Shown here: positions 1 to 13,220 of the stretch, one piece after another
Numbering within the stretch: the first letter of the stretch is position 1
How the letters are laid out: each line of letters opens with the position of its first letter
From: Haliclystus octoradiatus
Lineage: Eukaryota > Cnidaria > Staurozoa > Stauromedusae > Haliclystidae
NCBI GenBank assembly: GCA_916610825.1
Contig: OU744449.1
Location: 11,043,520 to 11,107,519 of the forward strand
Direction: 5' to 3'
Length of the DNA: 64,000 nt
Translations under genes and position numbers: made by a program
Notes under the pieces: generated by a model
Seen by the model: only the letters and a program-made list of their open reading frames with translations
Databases searched by the model: none
Told to the model about the DNA's origin: nothing

Positions 1-3000
1 AAAGTTACACCAAGCGTATCCAAACAATTTATGGTATATTTATAGAGAACAACACCTTCTTAAGCTAGATTTTGAACACTTTTTAACCATTTCCCAATTC
101 TTTTCAGCATTTCAGATAACTCTTAATTTTGAAAGTGTATCACTGAGGTCTATAAATAGATCAGGCATTGGAGTGAGGCGATTTAAAAATGTTTCTGGGA
201 TTGTAGCCAAGATTGGAAATAGTAAATAATTTGGTGGATAATTTGGTCCTCCGATAGTCAATCTAATTACTTGTATTATTACCTCAGATGACAGAGACTC
301 TTTCAGATGATAACATTACAATGACCCTATAACTTTTAATGATAAACAACTCATTGCTAGTATATTTGTTAATTACAAGTTTTGAACGACAAACTCATCC
401 TCCCCCCAATAGTAATAAACCGATTCGATCGTTTCGTTATTCGATATGTTTTTTGATCCGCACCAAATAAAAAAATCACGAAGGAAAATTAGGATAAAAA
501 AAACAAGAACTGTTAATACCAAGGTAGAGATTGTCCAATGCCATCTTTCTGTTGAGAAGCAATAACATAATTATACATTTGTCTGTTGAGATTTAGGTAA
601 TCGAAGTAAATCTAAGTATAGATCCACTCGGAAGGATCAGTGTATTATCCAAATTTACCCAGATTAGAATCAATTTATCTGATGAATCAAAATTTTCATT
701 ATATCCTAGTACCTAGCATTCATTGTTATTGGCACAGGAACATTATTTTCATTGTTATTCCATTTTGGTACAAAAGAACCACGCTCAGTAACAAATCATG
801 GGTCACATAGAGGAGGTAAATAAATATATTAATTTATGTTTGATGGTATTATCTCAACTAGAAATTTATTTCTAAACTTTTGAATTGAAGTGAATAAGAA
901 ATATAGACAGAATCAATTAGGGTTAATCCAAGACAGCTTCACACATTTACCTGCACGAGAGATATTGGGAAAAACTACGTATGAAGTATAATGATTATCC
1001 AAGCCGCAGGAGAGAATATTCTAGCTTGCCGAATGTATCATAGCACAATCACTTGTGAGGCATATTGGAACGAAGCACAAAAAGCGGTGCCTGAACCCTT
1101 GTCTGCAAGATTGTATCAAAAAACAAAGAACAGGTCATTAATTTCTTGATTTGTTCTATGTTCTTAATTCAGTATAGATTTCTTATGAAAAAAGTTTCAA
1201 TTTCTAATGACACACAGATTCAAGTTGTGAAAATGAGTTCTGTATTTATATTTTCCGTTTAGGTAATATTCTATCTAAATGTTTCTCAAAAGCTTCGAAG
1301 AATCATAATCAAGAAAGCATTTGTGAGAATGGAGATGGTGTATCGAATGGTCTTCAAAATAGTAAGATAGACAATGAACGTCTGCTAAGTGCTCCATCAA
1401 ATCAAAGAGAAATCGAGAAAACATGGAAATGCTGGTTTAAAACAGCTTTATTCTACAAAGTATGTTAAACATTACAAAATGATTAATAAACAACCAAAAC
1501 AATACGTTGTTATTGTTTAATATTTCTACTCCATAGAGTATATAAAGTCTGCAATCCCTTTCCACTTCTGTTAGATTTTTATTGTATGTTGTTTTCTATT
1601 GTTAGATGGCGTTGGTTTACATGTGTACAAGAATAACTCTAAATGTCTCACAATCTTACTTCGTACTCTATTTAACTGACACCTTGACATTTGAAAAGGT
1701 AAGAATGCTTTTTTATTTTGATCTCGGGGGCTGACTTCCATTGCGCTTCGAAGGGTTATTCAAACGTAATGTTGGCAGATTGATCATAAAAAATTTCGCA
1801 TCAGGAAAAAGATTCCCCAAATATATTTTACGAATGACAGATTCAACCAAAACAAATAAATTAATAGAATATTCATAGAATAAAACTTGTTTTGCAAAAT
1901 GAAAAAACTGCAAAGGAGTGAAAAGGATATCTCAAAACATTTTCATGACAAAGCATGCCCTAAAATTTATTTCTGGATTTTGAAAAAGCTACCCTTTAAT
2001 ATTTAAACGTCCCCGTATCTCAAAAGTATGGAAGTTGCCCACAGGGATTATGATACAGCGTCTTGATTGATTATACTGTAAAAGTTGACATGTAGTCATT
2101 TACAATATGGTATTATTTAATTATTTGCAGGAGGCCATTGCATACTTTCCATTATTGGTTTTAATTAGTGGTGTCATTGCAAGTATTGGTATTAAAGTAT
2201 TGGCAAAAAGGATTGGCAGCAAGGTAATATTTTATAAATTAAACAATCGCTGCAACTAAGAAGAAAGTTTAAGATTTCAGATCACAAACTTTCTGACATC
2301 TGTTTGTCATCATATTTACTACACGAGGAATGTCTTCGGAACTACGACAGAAATGATGAAGGCACTAGCCTCCGAAGTGATAGAAACCTTGTTATGAAAT
2401 AGAACAAATTTCAGATTTAATTTGAATTTTCAATTAATTAAGTCGAACAAAATGATAACATGATATAAGTCGTTCTTAAATAGACTTTTTTTGATAAAGA
2501 ATGTTCGTAATGCTTTGTTGCTTTCTATCCTTTTTCCTTATTGATCTTCAAACAAATATTTTATCACCAAATTTCGATGCTGAAATTGTTGAATAATGTG
2601 TATTCTTAAATGTGCAGACACATAAATCAACCAATCAGAATAGGAGAACTCTGACATCGTCATATTTTTTAAAAGTTGCTTTTTATAATAAGAGACAAAT
2701 ATGAGGCAAAGTCTGACTCTCATTATATAATGCTGTGTATTACCAAACATTGAGCACTTTCACATTATATGTGTATCTGAGTTTACATTCACTATAATAG
2801 ATTTATTAATTTATTATTAAAAAAAAAAAAAAAATTATCATTGTAAAGTTGCTCTATATAATATAACAACCAGCACAGTTTTGCGTGATTTGAAAAAATA
2901 TATACAACCATCTTCTTCAGTTGATCGACTAATACAGCATTCCAATTTCCTGGGATTGCAGACCCTTGTTCTGCAGACCATAAAAGTCTGAATCTGAATC

Positions 3001-6000
3001 CAATTCAGGTTTTCAATACACATGCTACCTTGGTGATGGGTACTTCATGGGCTTCAGTATAGTTGCTCATGCTGATCCCCGGTGTAATCCGAAAGCATCA
3101 TGACAAAATTATGATTTGTTGCAGAATAAAGTGAATTGAAAGAAGGTTGATGACCTTGCTACAGCTTGTGAAAATAAAAATAAACTTTTTTTTACTATTG
3201 TTGCACATAGATCTCAAATGACTTTTTGCTTAAATGCTTGAAATTCACTTAAAATTTTGATACTTTATTATTTGTCGATCATTAAAGAAGATATATATCA
3301 AATTTGACCAACAACTGTTGATTTTGGACAGGGGCTTTATCCTAACAGATTGGTTGCTCTGACAACTAAGCTAATCCTCCTTGTTAAAACATTCTGGATG
3401 CCTCGCATACACTTCTTCCTCCAAATTGCCATTTAGAAAAGCCACGTTGAAATGCAATTGGTGTGAGACATATACTATCCAGTTGATGTAGACAATACTG
3501 AGCAACTACATGAACCAATGTGCGAGATGCCTCAAATCTCACGACATGACTAAATGTCTGAACGTAGTCAATGCCAAATTTTTTATAATAAACTTGCACA
3601 ACTACACTTGCTTCGTAGTTTTCGATTTGCCTATCTACATTCCGCTTGTGTTGTAAATACCCATATTGTGGCACTTACATTTTATCTGTTATCTGTTAGA
3701 GCTTTAACTATATCCCAATTTCTGCTTACTTATTGAACCGCTTTGAGTGTATTAATAGAACCGTTTGCAAAGTTTCTCTTGTATTTACCGAAGCAGTCAC
3801 TGAATATTCAGTAGCTAGCTCCTCTGATCAAAACCACATTTTTTAATTCAACTGTCAATACATATCTGCTATATGATTTCTCTCTTGCTTGTAGTACACA
3901 TTTATGATTGGTGCTCTGTGTGCCATTGGCGCCTGTATTTGGTTCTTCTTGTTATCAAGAGGTCATAGCAAGGCTGTTTATATTGCAGCAAGTTTAATGG
4001 GGGCTGGATCAAGTGTTATGCTTGTTACGTCATTAGCCATGACAGCCGATCTCATTGGCACAAACAAGGTGAGACATCCTATGATCATCCTTGCTAGAAT
4101 CATTCCATCTACATTCATTTCAGTAACCAATGTGTATTTAAATGAATTTCTATTTTATAGAATTCTGGTGCATTCGTCTATTCAGCTATGAGTTTTACCG
4201 ATAAACTATCATCTGGCATTGTAATCGCTATTATACAAGCAATCAAACCAATACCCGTGTAAGTTGCTGCTGTACTTTCTATTTGGATTTCATGAAAATC
4301 AGACAGAACAAAAGATTAATATTTGATCTTTGAGAGAAACAAACTTCATAGATCGACTTCTATTATTTCAGCATAATTTCTCTCTTTTAATGACATTCTT
4401 CAGATTTACTCGCAGCACAAAACCTAACCAATTTGAATTTCAATGGATTTTAATGAGGTTGTTGATTTTTGTTGGAGACTTCGACTTGATCTTTTTATTG
4501 TGAGGTAATCATCCTCGATCATCCATCAACAATCATCATTACATTTGTATAGCATTGAAGTTATCCTGTACGGCCTGACAAGAGCCTAATTACGTTTTCG
4601 CCGAATGCATACTCTCGCAACTCTGCATGCAGAAACCGAAAGAAAAAAACAATATATTTTAGGCATTGCCTCGAAATCACAGTCTAAAGCATCTGGATTT
4701 AGCTTCCTTCCAGACTAAAAAAGAAACAAAACCCTCAGTAACCGAATTGCAGCTAGATTCTCGTCTTTAGTACCTCTAAGAAATCAAAAAGCCTTCTAAA
4801 CATAAATATCTAAAAACTTTTTGGGAAAGATTCAAAATAGGGTTGTATACTCCTCAATTATTCTTAATGTTATATTTCATGATACATCCCCCTTTTTTAT
4901 CATCTGAACTTTGTTTATATTACAGGGAAGGTATATTCTGTGTTGAGTGTGCATCATTTCTGCGTGTGGTTCAGTCACTAGTACCAGGAATATCAGCGTT
5001 TGCAGCCTTGGCAGCCGTTGGTATTTTCTTTCCGTCAGATTACATTTGGAAAAAAAGAAGTAGGTTTAAATATTTTTCTAAATCTATCACTCCAACGATT
5101 CCTACCAAGTCGATTGATCGATTAAGCGTATAACAACTCTAGACAAAAGCAAACGCTAAATTTTCAAAGCAACTATACAAAATCGAATGAAATCGACCAT
5201 TAACTGTCATGCCTGTTTAATATTGCTGTTGAAGTAACAGCAGCTAGAGAAGATAAATCGATAATAAAGCAACGACAGGACGTACTCTCCTGAAAACGAT
5301 TGCAATTTACAACTTTTGATAAATCGTCGTTTCCACTTCTCGAGATTTCGGAATACCCTCGCTGTGTCTATATGCTTTCACGGAAGTATGCAACATGCCA
5401 ACTTCCATTTCCATATGATCTTTCTTTACGAACTTGCTAATTTCAAATGGTTGTAGGCTGTTTAGTTCAGAAGAACTCTATAGAAGTATGGTTGTCTCAT
5501 TAGTATATGCTTTGACAGAAAATCTGAGGTAATATTGATTCCAGAGCATTTATAGGTATCATATGCATTCATATCCATCTGCACAAAGTATCTAGATCAT
5601 CCTCATTCTACCTTTAATCTACATTTGAGTGACTGATTTTGGGGAACAGACATCCCCTGATTCTAAAAACGTCGTAGTTGCAAGCCCCCAGACACCAAAT
5701 CGACATACTTCTGCATATTTTGACAGTGTAAATAGTGAGTCAGGAGTTCACAATTTCTTTGTATTTTTTCTAAGAATGTGGGCACGTTCACACTAGATAT
5801 TCTTGAAATAAGCTTGTCCCACGCTGATATCATTTTATTATTTGATCGGTGGATAAATAAATTAGCCTTTAGTGCGGTAGCATTGATATTTCTCCCCTTT
5901 CCTTATTAAACCAGTCAAAGTGCAAGATTATCTCTGCCATTTGGAACACAGCTTTCTCATCCGTAATCACGGTTCATCCAATTCTCTTTCTATTTCGTAG

Positions 6001-6275
6001 CTAACCATCAAGACGTATCAACTCAAACTTCACATGAATCGAGCAAAGGTGTTTCAATTAACAGTGATATGGACTCTGATGACTCATCATATCCTGCAGA
6101 AAAATCGATTGGTTTTTCTTTAGAAGTGCCTTTCGATCCAAAACTTAACCGATTATCGTGGCATTCAGCAATGACATCATATATCGGTAGCCGATTAGCT
6201 TCATCTCATCTGAGGTCGCCTGTTTTATGGAGAAACCGTATTTGTGAAGATGAAGCTCAATCAGCAGCAGTTTGA
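1..6275 (+). CDS. MFSD12-like: MFSD12-like MFS transporter A (5' end outside window)
   Basis: Membrane transporter of the MFS_2 (glycoside-pentoside-hexuronide-like) family. Vertebrate MFSD12 imports cysteine into lysosomes and melanosomes; that role here is inferred from family only. Coding exons, all with GT-AG borders: 1-33 (partial exon 2), 710-815, 1263-1459, 1606-1698, 2131-2223, 3895-4068, 4161-4258, 4926-5059, 5630-5734, 6001-6275 (TGA). They join in frame to 435 visible residues. Exon phases equal those of MFSD12-B up to exon 9. Recognisable segments include MALVYMC..LTDTLTFEK, EAIAYFPLLVLISGVIAS, GALCAIGACIWFFLLSRG and VQSLVPGISAFAALAAVGIF (transmembrane helices of the second half). 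The exon 4 product is a hydrophilic, Ser/Asn-rich central loop. The last two exons encode a ~125-aa polar tail absent from copy B. Possible polyA signals lie at 6484-6505. Exon 10 has a mediocre acceptor and is the least certain exon. Confidence 0.85.
3345..3385 (-). repeat. Possible tRNA-SINE head remnant
   Basis: Read on the minus strand, this matches the start of the SINE at 63373: GAGGATTAGC, a D-arm-like stretch and AGAGCAACC. Only about 30 bp can be followed, and it abuts the Copia relic. Confidence 0.35.
3390..3684 (-). pseudogene. Ty1/Copia reverse transcriptase fossil
   Basis: In intron 6 of MFSD12-A, on the opposite strand. The translation shows the Copia RT core order: a YEASVVVQ-like block, then KKFGIDYVQTFSHVVRFEA (canonical Copia has GIDYDETFSPVVR), then LHQLD and, one frame over, AFLNGNLEEEVY..HPECF. 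At least one frameshift and several substitutions leave it non-functional. No LTR was seen. It is a short internal relic of a Copia retrotransposon. Confidence 0.75.
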
Positions 6276-6673
6276 GTTCGAATTTATCAAGAATTATTAA
6301 GTATTATGATGAATTACTTTAAAATAATTGCTGAGATAATATTACATACAGCCAGTTTAATTAAATTGAAATATATATATATATATATATTAAGAGTTAA
6401 AGTTCTTCAGGATTTTAGATCATGCAGTTTTGATAATTATTACATAGTTATTTAATTACGCCTTTTTATATTGATAAAAGTCAATAAATAATATTTTCGA
6501 ATAAAGTTTATAAAGTGTGTAATGGACGGAGGTACAAAATGCTCGTCTGGATAATTTCTGTTTCTCTAAATACTTTATCACATTGTGGGAACTGACAAAA
6601 CGTTGAACAGCCGGGTCAGCTTATTTCAGCATTACATCCCACGGGAATATTGATTTTAATGAATTGATCCTTA

Positions 6674-7353
6674 AGCTACGGCTAAATGACTTTTTTTCGT
6701 AGCCCAACACACGCCAACTCTGATTTTTTTTAATGTTGGCAAAAATAAAAAGTCATTTAGCCACCCCGAAATTGAGTTGGGCTGAATCGGGATGAGTTGA
6801 CGTGTGTTGGGCTACGAAAAATAGTCATTTAGCCGCTTTGGCCATCTCAGGCCAACACAGCTTTTGATCAGCAAAATAAGAGGCTTCAGTGATTGGTTGA
6901 AAATGATGTAATTCGTAATTTGACGTGGACAGCTATTTATGTCTAGACTTTGCTTCGATTGATTTCAAATATGAAATTCTGTTATTCTTAAGTTATTTAT
7001 CTCTATATTTTGCTGTCGTTTATCAAAACACATCATGGTTCTATTTCCTTGGATAAATTTGGACTCTACACATTGCATAGGGAGTCGACATGCATGCATA
7101 ACAACACTACCATTTCTCAATTTCTATATTTTACGGTCGCCATTTTGTCAACTAGAATCGTGCTTCAATATGTTGATGTTGGCGAAAATAAAAAATCATT
7201 TAGCCACCCCAAAGTTGAGTTGGCGTGAATCGATGAGTGTTGGCCAAAATTAGAAAGTCATTTAGCCACGTCTCATTTTATTTCGCCAACACACATTTAT
7301 TTTGGCCACTGAGTTGGCATGTGTTGGGCTACGAAAAAAAGTTAGCCGTAGCT
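6674..7353. mobile_element. PIF/Harbinger-type MITE (680 bp)
   Basis: The left end AGCTACGGCTAA and right end GTTAGCCGTAGCT are inverted, and the inverted match extends about 45 bp (both arms contain CGTAGCCCAACAC in opposite orientation). It is flanked by a perfect 3-bp duplication TTA at 6671-6673 and 7354-7356, the usual target of PIF/Harbinger elements. The interior repeats the words GTCATTTAGCCAC and GAGTTGG several times in both orientations, so it is rich in hairpins. It has no coding capacity. It lies 400 bp past the MFSD12-A stop codon. Confidence 0.8.
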
Positions 7354-7562
7354 TTACGATCATTTGCTTTGATTGCCATCAAAGCATATATAGCATGTTG
7401 CCACTCGACACTCAAAGAGCGATCGAATAATATAGTTTCCCTCAAAAGACCAATCAAAAATGAATCGCTCTATATAGATTTTTGTAGATGAATAGGTAAT
7501 CATCAACGAAATGATAAATTTTTCAATGGAAATGATGCTTATTTGCAATTAGTATTTTCATT

Positions 7563-7870
7563 CATCATCATTATCATCATCATCATCAGTTATTCAGAAA
7601 CCTTCAAGTTACATACAACTTTAACAGAATAAAAAATAAATGAAGTAAAATTATCTTGAGAATGTAAATGCTTCTTAAAGAGAATTTTGAAAGTCAGCCT
7701 GCTCTGGAATTCGATCATTGTAGACAGTAGATCGTTCCACTCAGTCAGTCGGAAAATCTTCCTTAAATTGTCTCCAATCGGCAAAACGTCGCTATGAACA
7801 TGTGATGATCGAAGGCTATTACCATATAAAGGTATAAACAAAGTAATAGGACATCGATTTCAGCTTTATT
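7563..7870 (-). mobile_element. 5'-truncated non-LTR retrotransposon, 3' end
   Basis: On the minus strand this ends in CTTGAAGGTTTCTGAATAA followed by a (GAT)n tail at 7563-7590. The same terminus occurs at 55904-55945, 57246-57310 and about 47310-47350. The block around GGAACGATCTACTGTC also matches the copy at 56130-56160. It is a dead-on-arrival copy carrying only the last part of the element. Confidence 0.65.
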
Positions 7871-8956
7871 TACGGCACTGTCGTACATAATTACAATACT
7901 AGATATAGAAAAGACTCGAGAAAGCCTTCATTAACTTTACATTCACTGAATAATGGAATAAAATGGACGAAACCATCAGATCAAGTTCATATTTATCCAT
8001 ATTTAAAAGTACTCTCAAGCGCGTAATGTATTTTTTAGTTTAATTCATTTCAAATGTTGGGTAAATTTTTTATGCTCACATTCTAGATGTAATAATTAAC
8101 ATAGTTATTTACTAATTTTGTTCTTTTTATACTAAAGTATATTTTATTTTGCTATTTGTATTCGAAGGAACCTCCTGAAAATCATTCAAGATGAGTGACA
8201 CTTTTCCTATATAAATATTAAATATATATTGTGTCGATTAAATTAACCATGTCAACACGAATCATGAATATAGAGACAATTATAGTCATCTTTTCGTATT
8301 TGATCTGGACCGACGAAAGAATTTTTAGGCCCCATGGGAATGTTTCAATAGTTTCCACATTCGCGTGTACAAAATATAAAAAGCCGTGAACTTGCAGCTT
8401 CAAGCAAAGGCCGTGCTATCGGAAAGAGCACGTGTGATTCCACTGAGCGGCCATAATTGATTGAGGAGATCCACAGGAAGATTCCTCGAAAACAATAGCA
8501 GCGATGACGTACAGCCACAAAGACCTCAAAATGAAAAGACATTTTGCTTTGATACGAAGAGTACAAAACGAAAATGAAATAGCAAGCCAAATAAAAACAC
8601 AGATCATAACACGGTGATTGGAATGATACTACTTTCGAACATTTTGATAGAGAATTGGGAGAGTGATTAGCGCATAGAGGTATAAGATATAGAGCGCTAA
8701 CCATGCGACCTTCCCTGTCACCGACTTCCGCCATTTTCTTGGAGGGAAAAACAATGGCGTCGTGACGTTATGGCAGTTTTGGCTGGAAAACAAATCAAAC
8801 AAAAGATCAGCTGTTTTGAGTGGAGAAAGTTTTACTTCTTTCGAGAATTGGTTAACAACAGTTGAATTCCCAATGAAAATTATTTCGAACTGATTATTTG
8901 AAACATAAAAAGGTTTGAACAACATTTTACATGGTATTGTGGTGTGAACAAAAGCT
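7871..8956. other. Unassigned stretch with one dispersed repeat
   Basis: No convincing gene is visible. The reverse complement of 8162-8215 closely matches 43740-43797 (a CACTCATCTTSRATGATTT block followed by CAGGAGGTTCC), so part of it is a dispersed element. A 129-codon minus-strand open frame (8734-8345) has no recognisable domain and is not called as a gene. Confidence 0.4.
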
Positions 8957-8965
8957 GAAGGGCCC

Positions 8966-9378
8966 AGCATAGTCGTCAAATCTTGATTGGTTCTCATGTG
9001 CTACCTCCGATAACGTCCAGCGATGAAGTAGCAGCCTTCTAGTCCAATAAACTCACTTAAAAATGTCAACACAAGAAAGATCGCGGATAGATTTCACTAT
9101 TTTTTACGAATTTCAATACCTCTTCTTTAAATAAGCCGGTGTGAAATTTACTGCCGATTTTGAATGAAATTTTTGTAGAAATTTACTTCTTAGGACATTT
9201 TTAAAAGATCTACCGTGTGCTTTTTTGTTCATCGTTTCCTAATCTCAAGTTATAGCAACATTTTGATAGCATACCACTTTCGGTAAATTTGATAAACATT
9301 TCACATGAAGTCATCGATCAGAACTTGGTAATCTGACTCAGTGCTGAAAACTAAATGCAATAAAATACGTGTGCTATG
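8966..9378 (+). repeat. Left TIR of the 5-kb element
   Basis: This is the inverse of 13609-14020 over its whole length, with only scattered mismatches (for example GTCGTCAAAT against GTCGTAAAAT). Homology stops just after ATACGTGTGC. Confidence 0.85.
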
Positions 9379-9569
9379 AAGTGTGTGTTCTATTTATCTG
9401 ACCTGCAAGCGCAGATCACGAACGAAGTGCAGTTCCAACCATTACCAAACAAGACGTTGATATATTCGCCTCAAAACTTGGCGCGAAATTCAAACCGGGA
9501 TAACCACGTTTTCCTCGGATATGACGCAACAATAAGAAAATTTTATTTTCAAAAACACCCAAGACCTTA

Positions 9570-12500
9570 ATGTTCAAAATGCGTTGTTGTTTGTCCACTA
9601 TATTACATATTGACATGGGAAAAACGAATTTTCATAGTAAGTGTGCAAATGCTGACCATGCATTATGGAGAAGTAAGTCCCAAAAAACATTCAATTTGCA
9701 CGGAAAAATTGGTCATGGTAGTTGTTTCTTCAAGGCATTTTGCCAAAACAGAAGGAAATCAGACAATTTCTGCTCAGATTGTGTCACCACATGTTTCAAA
9801 AGACGCCCATACACAAGAAAGTTACCTGATAATTATGACCAACTCACAGGATTCAAAAAGGTAAATGTTCTGCTTTAAACACATGGTATTCAATAATTAT
9901 TAGACAACTGTAAAATATGATTGATATAAAACAACTATATATTACTGATATATTACTGATCAGCAGGTTGTCCTAAATTGTAAATTTCAGTGCATGACAT
10001 AGTGATGAATAATGACAATAGAGTCAATGACTACCTGTTTTTTCTGGGTTACTCTCAAAGTTTCAGTTTACATACTTGATTTGTACGAAATATGGTGGTT
10101 GTTGACTATATTGTCATATAATTAATAATTATATTCTAATAAATTGATAAATAAATATCGACTATTAACTGCTAAATAATCATAAGTAATTATCAATTAA
10201 TTGCAAAGTTATACAGTTAATAATTAACACCTTATTATATGTATATATATTGTCTTTATATTCGCAGTTCACATCATTCATAGCAACATTAAATTCATCA
10301 AATGAAGCAAGGATCTCTCCTCATGCTACCAATAGACCTTTGAGCAGTGAATATATTCTGTTGAAAGTACAATTATTGCCAATAATAGTTGTGATATCAT
10401 AGAGATAGAACATAAGTATGCTTTACAGTCATCTACTTCTGACGCTGTAGTTATTGACGTAATCTCCACCTCATCTGACAATTCCAATATTTTACAGCCA
10501 TCAGTCGTATTGAATCTACAAGAAGACATACATTTGACTAACTCTGCTGATAATTCCAATATATTACAGTCATCAGTCGTATTGAATCTACAAGAAGACA
10601 TACATTTGACTAACTCTGCTGATAATTCCAATACATTACAGTCATCAGTCGTATTGAATCCACAAGAAGACATAAGTTTGACTAACTCTGCTGATAATTC
10701 CAATATATTACAGCCATCAGTCGTCTTGAATCTACAAGAAGACATAAGTTTAATTAGAAATTATATTTGGCAGATATACGGGAAAGTGGGCACCCCACCA
10801 TTTGACCCAAAAACGATTAAGAAAATTTGCGATGAGGCCGGTGCTCCAAATTTATTCAAAACTATTCTTTCATCAATGCAAACCCCTGAACAATCAAGAA
10901 TGAAAATGGTTTTGAATGAAAAACGTGTTGTCTCAATTCTGTATACAATGGTATATGGACAATCACAGAAAGCAAATTGGTTTCAAAATGTATTGTCTAG
11001 CCAGGTTAAAAGCAAAGGAATTAGCCATGCTGGCTTAGAAATATTACATAAAACTGGAATTGCTACAAGTATTTCAACCTTTTCAAGGAATAGTTTCAAG
11101 GCATCTTTGAGCCACCAGCAGCATGTCAAAAATTTTATTACAGAAGCCATCGACAAAAAACAACTACTTGTAATCATGATTGACGACTACACAAATATCC
11201 ATACATTGCAAAGACCAAAAGATAAAAATACCTCTGTTGCAAGAACTATGGCAACAATCTTGTTGAAGCGTTTCAAAGGAACACCAGCTATTCCGGCAGA
11301 TCAAGATGTAAAAAATGTATGTGGCGTGGATGCAAACGTTGTCCAAACATATTTCAAAGAACAATCCAGCATTATGTTCATAACTTTTGCAGCTGCCATT
11401 CCAAAATGGATTCTCTCATCTTTTTTTGATCCTGAAATGGAGAGAAAATTGATAGAGATTCACAACTACCAAAACAAAACTAAGCAGCTGAAAGAAATGA
11501 GGAGCATGGATGACTGTCGCCTTGTTGATGAAATTAGCCAGCCTCTTAAGAGTAAAAATGACTTTGCCAAAGCACTAGAGTGTGCACTGTCAAATGGACT
11601 GAAAGACTACCTCAAACATTTTGTATGTCCCCAACCTGGTGATTGGCCAGCACAATTTTATATGAGGCAAATACAGCATAATATTCCAATAAACTTCCCT
11701 GCTACTGTAAAAAATGTGGTACCAATGATTGTCCCCCTTCACGTCCAGTTGAATGCAAGGGAATGTGTTTGTTTAATCAACATAGACTTTTTCAAAACCT
11801 GTTATTCGGCAATATTTGGAGTAAACAAGGTACTAGCTAACAAACCAAAGCCATAACGCATCAGTCTACTCATTGAAATTATGTATGGTGGCTGGACTCT
11901 AATTAGGGATCACGTTATAGTAGCATTTTCCCTGTGTAAAGATACACAGTATATGACACTATTGAACCTACTAGATAATTATCTGCCAATGGTGCTGTCA
12001 ATCTATTCTATCATTTTCAAGCTAGGGGATACTCCTCTGTACACACAATCAATGCTGCGTTGCTGGTTAATGTTTTTTTGCTTCAAGCGTCATCATTACA
12101 ACAAAGCCCCGTTAGTGTGGCTGAGCGATATTTTACTGTGGAAACAATCAGAACACAACATATCTGAAACATTAAACAACCATCTAAATTGTTTTGATGA
12201 ATATCCAGTGGAGAATTTTCATTCTATTTTACAAGCACACACAATGCACGCTGATAGTTGTTTACAACTTCAACAAAAAGCGCGAGCACTAGATACTAAC
12301 AAAGCAGAACATGCAGAATTTTTATCAACATTCACAATGCCGCACAATATTAGTCCAAGTCGTTCAAAATTGGAATCGTTAAAGATTAAAGCAGCAGAGC
12401 ATATTATCGAAATCTTGCAGGGTATAAAATCAAATATGTATAATAACCATCAAATCTCACGTCCCAAAGGAAAGAGGAAAACTGTCACTTACTGGTCATT

Positions 12501-13220
12501 GCCACAATTGTATGAAGATAAGATCATGACTTCAAAAGTTCTTCCACTTGGTTACCAATTTGAAGGAAAGGAGCCAGATCCATCCAAGTAAGTGCAAACC
12601 TTAAAATTTGAAATTTATATCATCATGAATATTTAGCGAGCATATTGTCAATGTCACAAATGTGATTACAATCGGATCTTGACCGATATATCGGACATAT
12701 TGCATACCCAGCCCGAGAAGGCCGAGATGGATGAATGCTTCACTTTTGATTCAAATATCACAAGTATCAAACAATTGTGGCAATCATACTAATAAAAACA
12801 ATGAAAAATATTTTATTACCTTATTATTTCAGGATTTGCGATCTACAATCATGCAGCAAACATCAAAAGGAGAAAAAGTTCATGGTTATGTCTTGCGGTC
12901 ATTCTTTCCACGAAGATTGTTGCAATGAAGCATGCTCAATTTGTCAACCAGCAGTGCAATCAGCTTTGAAATTACTGTGCGAAAGAGCTGCAGAAAGCAT
13001 TACAAAATTAACAGAACAAGATGATGACGAAGAAGATGATGACGGCCAGCCGAGTGATGACGACGACATCTTGGACCTCAACGCCAAGTCAACTGATCAC
13101 CATCTGAGTCAAACTAACAGCAGAAATGTTTTGGACCTCCAAAGAAAAGTCTTCAGTTGGGGTGTGTTTAATGGACCAAAATGCAAAAATCAACAGATCA
13201 TCAATCAACATCAATCATGA
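9570..13220 (+). pseudogene. Probable transposase with C-terminal RING-like finger (decayed)
   Basis: The only gene of the long-TIR element. Inferred exons: 9570-9860 (Cys-rich, CSDC..C cluster, donor AAG|GTAAAT), 10268 onward after a CAG acceptor, and 12833-13220. A frameshift lies between about 10350 and 10390, and an in-frame TAA at 11854-11856 interrupts the main body, which then continues in the same frame to 12587 (donor AA|GTAAGT). Four 24-residue repeats (VVLNLQEDIHLTNSADNSN) occupy 10480-10745. Candidate acidic catalytic positions are the DD of LVIMIDDYTNIHT and the E of DEYPVENFHSILQAHT. The last exon encodes a RING-H2-like pattern (MSCGHSFHEDCCNEACSIC), then an Asp/Glu-rich stretch and TGA. 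The N-terminal start is uncertain. I do not recognise the family; the transposase role is inferred from its location. Confidence 0.6.
10480..10745 (+). repeat. Coding tandem repeat, ~4 x 72 bp
   Basis: Near-identical 72-bp units are marked by CATCAGTCGT at about 72-base spacing. Each encodes 24 residues (LQxSVVLNLQEDIxLTNSADNSNI). The units differ by only a few substitutions, so the expansion is recent relative to the rest of the element. Confidence 0.9.

Noticed and set aside
3895..4191. Open frame of 95 codons as a separate small protein
   Set aside because: Only 3895-4068 is coding (exon 7 of MFSD12-A). The rest runs past a GTGAGA splice donor into intron 7.
6674..7353. Two 72-84 codon frames as small genes
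   Set aside because: They lie wholly within a Harbinger-type MITE built of inverted repeats.
8345..8734. 129-codon minus-strand frame as a gene
   Set aside because: No recognisable domain, no splice partners, and it overlaps other open frames in the same repeat-bearing stretch.
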